A stretch of DNA of 33,106 nt from Fuerstiella sp. (GTDB lineage Bacteria > Planctomycetota > Planctomycetia > Planctomycetales > Planctomycetaceae), in contig JAKVAY010000076.1 in the NCBI GenBank assembly GCA_022447185.1, positions 1-33,106 of the forward strand. Reading direction: 5' to 3'. The position numbers were made by a program, and so were the translations under genes. Positions 8,262-16,585 of this stretch are shown here, piece by piece (positions within the stretch are counted from its first letter, which is position 1; every line of letters begins with the position of its first letter). Below the pieces are notes generated by a model that worked only from the letters and a program-made list of their open reading frames with translations, had not been told where the DNA came from and searched no databases.

Positions 8262-9983
8262 GTGAGTAGTGGTTCTCATTATACCGTTCTGGCGCGACGA
8301 TTCAGGCCCCAGACCTTCAGTGACGTGGTGGGACAGGAGCATGTCTCACGGGCGCTCCAGAACGCCATCCGTTCAGAACGCGTGGCGCACGCGTATTTAT
8401 TCACCGGTGCCCGTGGCGTCGGTAAGACTTCCATCGCTCGTATTCTGGCCAAAGCACTCAACTGTCCCGACGTTCAGGATGGTGTGCCGTGCAATAATTG
8501 CGAAATCTGCGAAGGAATTAGCGCTGGCAGCGATGTGGATATCATGGAAATTGACGGTGCCTCGAACCGTCGCATCGAAGATATTCGCAGTATTCGATCC
8601 AACGTTGGTGTGCGGTCGATGCGAACGCGTTTCAAGGTGTACATTATCGATGAAGTGCACATGCTCACGCGCGAAGCATTTAATGCACTGTTAAAAACGC
8701 TGGAAGAACCTCCTCCGAATGTGAAATTCGTCTTTTGTACGACGGAGCCGGAAAAGGTTCCTGACACAATCCTTTCGCGCTGTCAGCGCTTTGACTTTGG
8801 TACGATTGAAGACAATACGATCGGTGAGCGGCTGAAAGAAATTGCCCGTTCCGAGGGATTTGAAGTTGCAGATGATGCCATCGAGTTGATCGCGCGGCGT
8901 GCTCGTGGATCGATGCGGGACAGCCAGTCACTCTTTGATCAGTTGCTTGCCTTTAGCGAAGGAACGGTTCAGGTCAGTGATGTTCATCGCATGCTGGGGA
9001 CTGCTGGCGATGACTTGTTAATCCAGTTGTTTGAGAATGTTACGGATCAGCGGCCTGGTGAAGTTCTTAACGTTCTGGAACAGGCGCTCACGGCCGGCGT
9101 GCAGCCCGGTGAAATGCTGGATCAGTGTGTCGGATATGTGCGTGACATGATGGTGATCCTCAGTGGAGGGGCCACCGTGCCGCTGTGCAGCGTGCGAGAT
9201 GACAGTCGTACGGTTGTTGCGGAACAGGCCAGACGAGCCACATTACAAAACGTGATGGCCGCGTTTCAGATTCTTGCGGAAGCCAGAAGTCGAATGATGC
9301 GCAGCACGTTTGCAAGAGTGTTGCTGGAAATGGCGCTGGTTCAGATCTCGCTTCTGGAAGATCTCAGCGCGATTAGCCGTCTTCTCTCGGGAAATCTGCC
9401 CGAACTGCCGGCAGCGTCCAGTATCGAGACCAGCGATTCCGTTGAAAAAAAAACGACTGATTTGTCCGGTTCAAGTGAGTCACAACAATCACCGCCGGAG
9501 AAATCGACTCCCAAAGTACGCTTCCATACCGATTCTTCCGACGAGTTATTGTCGCAACTAGTTGCTTTTACCCCATTTACGGTGTCAGCGGCACTCAAAG
9601 CAACGGAACGTATAGCAATTTCTGAGCCAAACACGGTAGAATTGATAGTGAATTCATCCTTAGAGTTTCAAAAGAAGGTGCTGGAGACGCCGGAACACCG
9701 ATCAACGATTCAACAACTGATTGAACAATTCACTGGGGTTCAGGCCGTCATTTCGATTCGATCCGTTCAGGTAGCAGCTTCTGTTGCAAAGGTGCCACCA
9801 TCTGAAACTGGTGGTTCGCTGTCGAATCGGTCGGCAAGTTCGGAGACGGATCAACCGGAGGCACCAATGGTCCGAAATGACATTGACCCGCGGATGGATG
9901 CATTTGTTCAGGAAGTGGCGGATGTATTTGGGGCCAGGGTCGACCGTGTTATTAATGCGCCCACCAAACGGAGGGCTGAGTGA
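8262..9983 (+). CDS. dnaX: DNA polymerase III subunits gamma/tau (DnaX)
   Basis: A 573-residue clamp-loader ATPase. It begins at GTG, giving the near-universal start Y-x-V-L-A-R-R-F-R-P-x-x-F. The P-loop GARGVGKT is at residues 49-56. Four zinc-binding cysteines are at 68, 77, 80 and 83. The Walker B sequence DEVH is at 130-133, and the sensor LSRCQRF follows near 170. The AAA+ and collar domains end near residue 375. A Ser/Pro/Glu-rich linker follows, then a C-terminal domain (about 420-573) corresponding to the tau region, less conserved across phyla. An A9 run in the linker may give a shorter gamma form (separate entry). It is the first gene of dnaX-ybaB-recR, a widely conserved order. No strong Shine-Dalgarno precedes the GTG. 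Confidence 0.96.
   Translation: MSSGSHYTVLARRFRPQTFSDVVGQEHVSRALQNAIRSERVAHAYLFTGARGVGKTSIARILAKALNCPDVQDGVPCNNCEICEGISAGSDVDIMEIDGASNRRIEDIRSIRSNVGVRSMRTRFKVYIIDEVHMLTREAFNALLKTLEEPPPNVKFVFCTTEPEKVPDTILSRCQRFDFGTIEDNTIGERLKEIARSEGFEVADDAIELIARRARGSMRDSQSLFDQLLAFSEGTVQVSDVHRMLGTAGDDLLIQLFENVTDQRPGEVLNVLEQALTAGVQPGEMLDQCVGYVRDMMVILSGGATVPLCSVRDDSRTVVAEQARRATLQNVMAAFQILAEARSRMMRSTFARVLLEMALVQISLLEDLSAISRLLSGNLPELPAASSIETSDSVEKKTTDLSGSSESQQSPPEKSTPKVRFHTDSSDELLSQLVAFTPFTVSAALKATERIAISEPNTVELIVNSSLEFQKKVLETPEHRSTIQQLIEQFTGVQAVISIRSVQVAASVAKVPPSETGGSLSNRSASSETDQPEAPMVRNDIDPRMDAFVQEVADVFGARVDRVINAPTKRRAE
9445..9460 (+). promoter_or_regulatory. A9 slippery run with adjacent -1-frame stop in dnaX
   Basis: Nine consecutive A's occupy 9445-9453, covering codons 395-398 (Glu-Lys-Lys-Thr) just after the conserved collar domain. 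Adding one A to the mRNA, or a -1 ribosomal slip, leads to Asn, Asp and TGA at 9458-9460, a product of 399 residues. Losing one A leads instead to a stop at 9559-9561 (432 residues). Known precedents are dnaX of Thermus thermophilus (transcriptional slippage on an A9 run) and E. coli (ribosomal frameshift). No upstream SD-like stimulator is visible, and downstream pairing is weak (TCCGG 9465-9469 with CCGGA 9495-9499), so transcriptional slippage is the likelier mode. Confidence 0.55.
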
Positions 9984-10029
9984 ATTTGAGATTCGTGGGG
10001 AACCACCAGACTGGTATCGAGGAAATATC

Positions 10030-10383
10030 GTGCTTAAGGGACTTGGAAACATTACATCGATGATGAAGCAGGCGTCAGAGATGCAGGGACGCCTGGCCGA
10101 AGCTAAAGATAAAGTGGCTGGAATCCGGGTGATCGGAATCGCTGGAGGTGAAATGGTTAAGGTCGAAGCGACAGGTGACATGAAAATTCTGTCCGTTTCG
10201 ATCGAGTCATCACTGATGGAAACAGGTGATCACGAAATGGTCGAAGAGCTGGTGACGGCGGCCACCAATCAGGCGCTGCAAAAAGCAAAAGACGCTGCAG
10301 CATCAGCGATGTCGGACGTTGCAGCAGGAATGGACATTCCGGATCTGAATGAGGCTCTTTCAAAACTCGGGATGGGCGGGTGA
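10030..10383 (+). CDS. ybaB: YbaB/EbfC family nucleoid-associated protein
   Basis: A 117-residue small DNA-binding protein of the YbaB/EbfC family, which forms 'tweezer' dimers and is usually encoded between dnaX and recR, as here. Recognisable are the N-terminal helix G-L-G-N-I-T-S-M-M-K-Q-A-x-E-M-Q, the central strand with GEMVKVEATG, the DHEMVEELVTAA helix and the Met/Gly-rich C-terminal tail. The reading frame is open well upstream inside dnaX, but the family's N-terminus is matched only from the GTG at 10030. GAGGA (10019-10023) lies 6 bases before that GTG. The gene starts 46 bases after the dnaX stop. The cellular role is linked to nucleoid organisation or recombination, but is not well defined for this phylum. 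Confidence 0.92.
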   Translation: MLKGLGNITSMMKQASEMQGRLAEAKDKVAGIRVIGIAGGEMVKVEATGDMKILSVSIESSLMETGDHEMVEELVTAATNQALQKAKDAAASAMSDVAAGMDIPDLNEALSKLGMGG

Positions 10384-10438
10384 TGTCGGTTCCACCTGCC
10401 GAAGATGAGGCGTCAGAAAATCAACGGAACAAATACGG

Positions 10439-11065
10439 ATGGCAGCCAGGAATCAAGCCACGTCAGATCACCCCTACGGTCCAAGTGTCGCTCGATTGAT
10501 CGACGAGTTCGCACGCCTTCCGGGCATCGGCCGAAAATCGGCCGAACGTCTGGCAAACTACATTCTGTCGTGCTCCGGTGCTGACGCGAACGGCTTTGCG
10601 GATGCTGTTCGCGATGTGAAAACGAACGTCAAACGCTGCACTGTCTGCTTCAACCTGACTGAGAGCGACATCTGCCGCCTCTGCTGCGACCCTCGGCGCG
10701 ACCGTCATGTCGTGTGCGTTGTCGAACAGCCGAAGGACGTTGTCGCCCTTGAATCAAGTGGAGCATTTCAGGGGGTCTATCATGTCCTCGGCGGTCGGAT
10801 TGCTCCGTTGGAAGGAATTGGGCCCGAGGATCTTACGATCAATCAGCTGGTGCGTCGAATTCGTAATGATGGAATCACCGAACTGGTGATGGCCACGAAC
10901 CCAACGGTCGATGGTGACGGAACAGCGCTATTCATAACAAATCTGCTGCAGAACGATGATGTAACGATTACAAGACTTGCCCGGGGGATCGCGTCGGGCA
11001 GTGTCCTGGAATTTGCCAATTGCGAGATGCTGGCGGATGCCCTCAGGGGGCGCCAGAAATTCTAA
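10439..11065 (+). CDS. recR: Recombination mediator protein RecR
   Basis: A 208-residue RecR, which with RecF and RecO loads RecA onto gapped single-stranded DNA. The helix-hairpin-helix [13 protein letters not shown] is at residues 27-39. The C4 zinc finger uses Cys67, Cys70, Cys79 and Cys82. The Toprim domain starts at [14 protein letters not shown] (residues 92-105) and includes [14 protein letters not shown]. The ATG at 10439 gives an N-terminus about ten residues longer than typical and lacks a good ribosome-binding site. It lies 55 bases after ybaB and probably shares its transcript. Confidence 0.95.
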   Translation: MAARNQATSDHPYGPSVARLIDEFARLPGIGRKSAERLANYILSCSGADANGFADAVRDVKTNVKRCTVCFNLTESDICRLCCDPRRDRHVVCVVEQPKDVVALESSGAFQGVYHVLGGRIAPLEGIGPEDLTINQLVRRIRNDGITELVMATNPTVDGDGTALFITNLLQNDDVTITRLARGIASGSVLEFANCEMLADALRGRQKF

Positions 11066-11290
11066 TGTCAGTCGGCAGCAGACCGCATGTTCTTCATCGA
11101 TGACAGGGAACACTCCTGGCCATGAAACAATTCGGGAAACGATCAGGAATTTGAAAACGTTGTCATTCGGTATCTTGCGTGTGAACTAGGTTCTCGCATT
11201 CCCGCGTGGCACACATTTGAACCATACTCGACTCACTGCACCGAACGTCGCACGAATCAGATATTCAACCGTTTGTAACGCTTACCCACG

Positions 11291-12805
11291 ATGCACCTGA
11301 ATATTTCTCAGCAGATGAAAATGAGTCAGCAGATGAAGCTGGCTCCACGGATGATCCAGTCAATGGAGATTCTGCAGCTGAATATGATGGGTCTGAATGA
11401 GCGCATCGAACAGGAGCTTGTGGAAAACGTCACTCTGGATGTAGTTGACCGCGATCGGGATGCTCCGGTGGCAGAAGCCGATGTTGTCATCAAGTCTGAC
11501 GATCCGGCAGAACAGCGCGAGCTTGCCAAGGACGTTGAAGAGCGTGAACTGGTTGCCGGCAAGGACAACAATAACGAATCTGACTTTGAGCGGTTGCTGG
11601 AGATTTCATCAGACTGGCCGGAAGATAATGTGGGCTTTGGTGGTTCCAGACCGTCATCCAATCAAATCAGTGACAGCGTGGATCGTCAGCACCACGCCAT
11701 GGTGAACATGACGGCCAGACCACAATCGCTGCACGAATATTTGATGGAACAGTTCTCGTTTGCGGCTGCGACTGAGCCGGAACGCCAGTTCGGGGAATTT
11801 CTGATTCAGCATCTCGACCGTCATGGGCGACTGCAGAGTCTGCTGGCGGAGATTGCGCAGCAGTTCAATAGAACCTGGGGACATGAGTTGACTCAGGAAC
11901 AGGCTGAATCTGTTCTGGTTATGATTCAACAACTCGATCCACCTGGTGTCGGTGCTCGTGATTACAAAGAAATGCTGTTGCTGCAGCTGCGGGACCACAT
12001 GCCCTTCCATGATGTGATGCGAGTCCTGATTCGTGATCACCTGGAAGACATCGCCAACAATCGACTTCCACTGATTCAAAAGGCAACCGATTTTAGTCTG
12101 GACATGATTAAAGTCGGGATTGAACAGATTCAGACACTGAATCCATATCCAGGACGAGGTTTTGAACAACGTCCCGTGCAGCGTGTCACGCCGGATCTGT
12201 CCCTGGAAAAGGACGAAACGGGAAAGTACGTCGTTAAGTTGCTGGACGAATACATCCCTGAACTGCGAATCAGTCCTCGCTATCAGAAGATGATGCAGTC
12301 AAATCCGACTGCGGAAACGAAGGAATGGATCAAGAAGAAAGTTGAATCAGCGCGATGGCTGATTGAGGCCATTGAACAGCGGTACAGCACTCTGCGAAAA
12401 GTGGCGCAGGAAATTATCGATCATCAGATCGACTTTCTTGACAACGGTCCGGAACATATCGCACCGCTCAAGATGCAGCAAATCGCTGATCGAGTAGGAG
12501 TGCATGTCACAACTGTGTCGCGTGCTGTTGACGAGAAATGGATCCAGACACCGCGCGGTCTGTTTCCGTTGAAGCGATTCTTCAAGCACGGAACTCAGAC
12601 TTCCAGTGGCGAGGATATTGCCTGGGAAACAATAGGGATCCGGCTCCAGGAATTAATTGACAGTGAAGACAAGAAAAAGCCACTCAGCGATGACGCACTG
12701 GTCGAGGCGCTCGCAGGGAAGGGGTTGAATCTGGCTCGTCGTACAATTACCAAATACCGCAAAAAGATGGGGATTCCCAGTTCCCGTCAGCGTCGCGAGT
12801 ACTAG
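11291..12805 (+). CDS. rpoN: RNA polymerase sigma-54 factor RpoN
   Basis: A full-length sigma-54 of 504 residues. Region I is Gln/Met/Leu-rich (QQMKMSQQMKLAPRMIQSMEI, first 27 residues) and normally contacts enhancer-binding ATPases. An acidic region II follows (about 60-110). The core-binding domain is at about 130-320. The helix-turn-helix starts at MQQIADRVGVHVTTVSRAV, near residues 395-413. The RpoN box ARRTITKYRKKMG (482-494) reads the -24 promoter element. All parts are present. The gene stands 225 bases after recR and probably has its own promoter. No enhancer-binding protein is encoded in the window; the receiver-ATPase trio further right is not of that type. Confidence 0.96.
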   Translation: MHLNISQQMKMSQQMKLAPRMIQSMEILQLNMMGLNERIEQELVENVTLDVVDRDRDAPVAEADVVIKSDDPAEQRELAKDVEERELVAGKDNNNESDFERLLEISSDWPEDNVGFGGSRPSSNQISDSVDRQHHAMVNMTARPQSLHEYLMEQFSFAAATEPERQFGEFLIQHLDRHGRLQSLLAEIAQQFNRTWGHELTQEQAESVLVMIQQLDPPGVGARDYKEMLLLQLRDHMPFHDVMRVLIRDHLEDIANNRLPLIQKATDFSLDMIKVGIEQIQTLNPYPGRGFEQRPVQRVTPDLSLEKDETGKYVVKLLDEYIPELRISPRYQKMMQSNPTAETKEWIKKKVESARWLIEAIEQRYSTLRKVAQEIIDHQIDFLDNGPEHIAPLKMQQIADRVGVHVTTVSRAVDEKWIQTPRGLFPLKRFFKHGTQTSSGEDIAWETIGIRLQELIDSEDKKKPLSDDALVEALAGKGLNLARRTITKYRKKMGIPSSRQRREY

Positions 12806-12940
12806 AACAGTATGACAACATACCCAGCGATTCTGATTTGCGCTTTTCATGGTCACTGGTAACGCGGTGGCAGTCCTGAGTCAGTGTCAGGCCGCTTGAC
12901 AGGTCGGGCCGAGTTCGCACCAAAAGCCCCAGGAGATTCG

Positions 12941-14014
12941 ATGCTTCATGCAGTCATCATGGCCGGGGGCAGCGGAACCCGCTTCTGGCCTCAAAGTCGT
13001 GTTAAAATGCCCAAACAGTTGCTGACGTTGTCCGGTAACCGAACGCTGATCCAGCAGACTCTGGATCGTTGTGACGGAATGATTGCTCCGGGGCAGTCCT
13101 GGGTCGTTACGAATCACTCGCAGGTGCAACAGACTCGGACACAATTGCCGAATGTTCCTGATGCCAACGTTCTGGTAGAACCCACGGCACGTAATACGGC
13201 TCCCTGTGTCGGTCTGGCAGCAATCCATGTGGCACAGCAGGATCCATCCGGCATCATGTTTGTGATGCCGGCCGATCATGTCATCTCGGCCGATGAAGAC
13301 TTTCAGAACGCAGCCCGGTCTGCGGTCGGACTGGTCGAGGAAGATGCGCAGCGTCTGGTTCTGTTTGGTGTTCCGCCGTCGTTTCCGTCGACCGGCTACG
13401 GTTACATAGAACGTGGTGCAAGACTCGGTGCCTCTGAACACGCGTTCGGGGTCAGATCGTTTCGAGAAAAGCCGCCGGTCGAGACGGCGCAGCAATATCT
13501 TGATGCCGGTCATTTCTACTGGAATTGTGGAATTTTCTGCTGGAAAGCAAAGACCATTCTGGACCAGCTTCAGCAGCACGAGCCGGACACGTATTCACGG
13601 CTTATGCGTCTCGCCGCAGTTATTGGAACAGACGATTACAACGCCGCTCTCGATGTTGAATTTCCACAGATGAACAGCATCGCTGTCGATCGAGCCGTAC
13701 TGGAACGTGCTGATCAGGTATGCGTGATCGAAGCTCCTTTCAGCTGGGACGACGTCGGAAGCTGGCTGGCCGTACCTCGTCTTCTGGGTACAGACGAGGA
13801 TGGAACTGCAGCCGATGGGCTCGTGCGTTCGATCGATTCAAAGAACTGCATCATTCGGACCACAGACGATCATCTGGTTGCGACACTTGGAATGGAAGAC
13901 TGCATCATTGTGCACACCAGGGATGCAACCCTTGTTGCGCGTCGTGACGACTCGGAACGCATCAAAGAACTGCTTGAGCTTTTGAAAGATCGGGGTGATA
14001 CGCAGTTTTTGTGA
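12941..14014 (+). CDS. manC: Mannose-1-phosphate guanylyltransferase
   Basis: A 357-residue nucleotidyltransferase that makes GDP-mannose from mannose-1-phosphate and GTP, for surface polysaccharide or glycoconjugate synthesis. The nucleotide-binding loop MAGGSGTRFWPQSR spans residues 7-20. Further hallmarks are FVMPADHVI, TGYGYIE, FREKPP, FYWNCGIFCWKA and FSWDDVGSW. The length fits the single-domain enzyme; the C-terminal phosphomannose isomerase domain of bifunctional ManC/AlgA is absent. The start is fixed by AGGAG (12931-12935), 5 bases before the ATG and exactly ahead of the conserved N-terminal strand; a longer frame to 12884 is not needed. The symbol is a family-level assignment. Confidence 0.93.
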   Translation: MLHAVIMAGGSGTRFWPQSRVKMPKQLLTLSGNRTLIQQTLDRCDGMIAPGQSWVVTNHSQVQQTRTQLPNVPDANVLVEPTARNTAPCVGLAAIHVAQQDPSGIMFVMPADHVISADEDFQNAARSAVGLVEEDAQRLVLFGVPPSFPSTGYGYIERGARLGASEHAFGVRSFREKPPVETAQQYLDAGHFYWNCGIFCWKAKTILDQLQQHEPDTYSRLMRLAAVIGTDDYNAALDVEFPQMNSIAVDRAVLERADQVCVIEAPFSWDDVGSWLAVPRLLGTDEDGTAADGLVRSIDSKNCIIRTTDDHLVATLGMEDCIIVHTRDATLVARRDDSERIKELLELLKDRGDTQFL

Positions 14015-14410
14015 TTCCGTTCGCAACTTAGCGCTGAGTGAAATAGTCTGCAGCTGTACCGTGTGACGATTATACCTGAAGCACCGCGTCTCAGAGAGAA
14101 GGTCGCGTCACCTTGGGTTATATTTGTGTTGTGGCCTGAATGCTCCGCCACTCCTTATTCGGTTTCGGCGTCGCTTGCCTGACTACGGACTGGATGTCAT
14201 GATTTCCGTACAGCGTCAGACAGGTGGCTGCGGTCGAGCGGGGGAATGTCTTATGTCAGCAACCGTATCATCGGCTTTCAGGACTGCACCACCACCGACC
14301 GAGCAGTGACAGTCGTGTGGGTGACCTTACGACCGTCTGTTTCCGACAAAGGAAATTTCCCGTTACCACCGGTGCAAGGTGTGTTTCGGACGTGACAGGA
14401 AGCGGTAACC
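14015..14410. other. Gene-free gap before the MFS transporter
   Basis: These 396 bases contain only short overlapping frames without domains or good ribosome-binding sites. No strong hairpin, repeat or promoter stands out on reading. The transporter's AGGA-type ribosome-binding site lies at the right edge. Confidence 0.4.
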
Positions 14411-15691
14411 ATGGCCATCCGACTGCGACTCAACATCATGATGTTTCTCCAGTTCTTCATCTGGGGAGTCTTTTTCGTCACGATGGGAACGTATTTGAGC
14501 AATAAATTTGCAGATCGGGAGGATCTGAATCTCATTGTGGGTCGGACCTACGCAACTCAGACTTGGGCAGCTCTGTTCGCTCCGCTGATCGTTGGCTTCC
14601 TCGGTGACCGGTTGATGAATAAGGAACGACTGAACGGCTTTCTGCACCTGATTGGCGCGGGACTGTTGTGGTGGGTCAGCACGCTGAACCATCCGGACCA
14701 GTTGTTCTGGACCCTGCTTACTTTCTTCATCTGCTACATGCCGACGCTGGCGCTGGTCAACACCATCACGTTCCAGAACGTCAGCAATGTGGAGCGTGAC
14801 TTTCCGCCGATTCGACTGTGGGGCACGATCGGTTGGATTGTCGCCGGCCTGGTGATTTCTGAATCGTTCTTTGGACTGTTTCCGCTTCCGATTTTGCCGG
14901 GAATCAGCGAAGCCGGGAGCTCGAATGTACAGTTCCAGATCGCTTCCATCGTCAGTCTGATCTACGGTTTGTACAGCTTCACGCTGCCGGCCTCACCTCC
15001 GGAGGGTCGCGGGCAGCCGGTCGATATCATCAAAATCCTCGGATTCGACGCGCTCAAGCTGATGAAGAAACCTGCGTATCTCGTCTTCGCCGTCTGTTCG
15101 TTTCTCATTTGCATTCCTCTGGCGTTCTACTATGCACGGACCGGTGAATTCGTAGGAGCGATGGCCTTTTCTGACCGTACCGGTGGTGTGATGGCTTTGG
15201 GACAGGTTAGTGAAATCGTGTTCATGGCACTCGTTCCGTTTTTCCTGGCCCGGCTGGGTGTCAAGAAAATGTTGCTGGTCGGCATGCTGGCGTGGGCTGC
15301 TCGCTATGGCCTGTTCGCTATGTTCCCGTCGTCCAGTGTGATGCTGATCATGGGGATCGTACTGCATGGAATCTGCTACGACTTCTTCTTTGTGACGGGA
15401 CAGCTGTACACCGACCGGGTTGCGCCCCTCGAAACACGCACCAGCGCCCAGGCTCTTGTGGGACTGCTTACCTATGGTGCGGGAATGCTGGTCGGCAATT
15501 ACGTGTTGGGTTACTGGGGCGATTACATTCAACTTGATCCCACCACCCAGGCAGGATGGTCTGACGGGGCCCGTGATTTCTGGCTCATGCCTGCTGGCCT
15601 GGCGGCCGGCGTCACCATCCTGTTCTTCCTGACGTTTTGGGACAAAGTTCACGCGGAGACTGAATCGCAGGCCGCACCAATCGAAACCTGA
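14411..15691 (+). CDS. MFS transporter, NupG-like nucleoside:H+ symporter family
   Basis: A 426-residue integral membrane protein with about 12 hydrophobic segments. Its N-terminus (L-R-L-N-I-M-M-F-L-Q-F-F-I-W-G, then GTYL) closely follows the start of E. coli NupG and XapB, nucleoside:proton symporters of the major facilitator superfamily. Other similar points are the R-x-Y-A-T-Q-T-W-A-A-L-F-A-P loop and the central 'RLWGTIGWIVAG' segment. Proton-coupled nucleoside uptake is therefore the family-level expectation, not proven. AGGA lies just upstream of the ATG. The gene appears monocistronic, with long gaps on both sides. Confidence 0.85.
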   Translation: MAIRLRLNIMMFLQFFIWGVFFVTMGTYLSNKFADREDLNLIVGRTYATQTWAALFAPLIVGFLGDRLMNKERLNGFLHLIGAGLLWWVSTLNHPDQLFWTLLTFFICYMPTLALVNTITFQNVSNVERDFPPIRLWGTIGWIVAGLVISESFFGLFPLPILPGISEAGSSNVQFQIASIVSLIYGLYSFTLPASPPEGRGQPVDIIKILGFDALKLMKKPAYLVFAVCSFLICIPLAFYYARTGEFVGAMAFSDRTGGVMALGQVSEIVFMALVPFFLARLGVKKMLLVGMLAWAARYGLFAMFPSSSVMLIMGIVLHGICYDFFFVTGQLYTDRVAPLETRTSAQALVGLLTYGAGMLVGNYVLGYWGDYIQLDPTTQAGWSDGARDFWLMPAGLAAGVTILFFLTFWDKVHAETESQAAPIET

Positions 15692-15948
15692 TCGCTATCT
15701 GCTGTCACCGCAGTGTGCCTGTGTTGTCTGTTATTATCTTTGGTAAACGAACCTGACAATCTGTGCAGTCTGTTGAACAGGACTGTTGATTTCGGCCGAA
15801 GCGCATCCTGTTTGTGATGGCTGTTGTCGGCGTCGGTCTGGGGTGGAACGCGTCTGACAACGTCAGGGATCAGGAAACTTTCAGTCATTGCTGACTGACC
15901 ACGTGCCGTCCATCGGGTGACGTTTGTTCCGAACACACTTCCCGGAAG

Positions 15949-16131
15949 ATGATGGTGGAGGTGTTCCAGACGGTCCCGTCAGAGATTGTCGGATTGATGA
16001 CCGGAATTACTGTTGCTGATGCTCGCTTGTTGCTCGATGCCACAGAGCCTCAGCCATGGACTCGATTCATACTCAGGCTTGCCCCGTTCGTTCATTGGTT
16101 TGACGGCGCGCTGAGTTTCAGGAAGAAGTGA
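15949..16131 (+). CDS. Possible small protein, 60 residues
   Basis: An open frame of 60 codons starting with tandem ATGs, ending in a basic tail (FRKK). The sequence includes a hydrophobic, Trp/Phe-containing C-terminal half (TRFILRLAPFVHWF) that could form an amphipathic or short membrane-associated helix. A GGAAG lies directly before the first ATG, too close for it but usable by the in-frame GTG two codons later. No homology is recognised. It could equally be chance or the remnant of a larger gene. Confidence 0.27.
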   Translation: MMVEVFQTVPSEIVGLMTGITVADARLLLDATEPQPWTRFILRLAPFVHWFDGALSFRKK

Positions 16132-16369
16132 TAACAATCACGGAGGGAGATCTTGTCATACGGGATTTTGGGATGCGGCGCAAAAAAGATCCGGAAGGCA
16201 GCATTCCAGTTGTCCATCCGGCCAAAGAGACATTTTACAGAGAGAATCACTCAACTAGGTCGCGCAGGTCAGGTGGAGACGGGTGGTATGCCCTGTTTCG
16301 TGGGTGATCGTGTGTGAGACACTGCAGTCCGTCGGTTTTTCTCGATCTGAACAGACAGGAGCGACTTCG

Positions 16370-16459
16370 ATGATATTGCGAGGAATTCAACAACTGCTAC
16401 CCTGCGATCCGGAGCAGTTTACTATGCATTGCAGCGGGTTCCGGTCGGCGCAGCTGTAG
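16370..16459 (+). CDS. Possible leader peptide upstream of the receiver-ATPase cluster
   Basis: A 29-codon frame (starting MILRGIQQLL, ending SAQL) with AGGAG at 16357-16361, 8 bases before its ATG. That is a better ribosome-binding site than most proven genes here have. It ends about 126 bases before the first receiver-ATPase gene. It may be a translated leader or a chance frame; there is no recognised homology. Confidence 0.25.
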   Translation: MILRGIQQLLPCDPEQFTMHCSGFRSAQL

Positions 16460-16585
16460 AACGTGGGACGTACGATTCCCGTGCAGCATGTTGTGACCTG
16501 GAATCTTTTGCGTTGACGACGAGTTCATCAATACTGTTTTGATGTTGAAACGAGATCGTTTTTGCACAATCACCGGGAATCTGTG

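Larger units (their letters stand above)
15692..16585. other. Gene-poor region before the receiver-ATPase cluster
   Basis: Nearly 900 bases without a recognisable gene, the longest such stretch in the window. It contains two candidate small genes listed separately (15949-16131 and 16370-16459) and an AGGGAG at about 16146-16151 followed by a TTG-initiated frame of about 54 codons with no known domain. Promoter sequences of the receiver-ATPase cluster should lie here. Decayed genes are possible, but I could not match any fragment to a family. Confidence 0.4.

Noticed and set aside
9784..10029. Longer ybaB frame starting within dnaX
   Set aside because: The YbaB family begins at the GTG at 10030, with GAGGA upstream; the extension is dnaX read out of frame.
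11208..11222. Possible sigma-54 promoter (TGGCAC...TTGAA) upstream of rpoN
   Set aside because: The -24 half is good, but the -12 GC at the required spacing is AA, so the match falls short of the GG-N10-GC rule.
12884..12940. Upstream GTG start for the mannose-1-phosphate guanylyltransferase
   Set aside because: The ATG at 12941 has AGGAG at 5 bases and begins exactly at the conserved N-terminal strand.
14124..14309. 61-codon frame before the MFS transporter
   Set aside because: No domain or ribosome-binding site; low-complexity Arg/Pro composition typical of chance frames.
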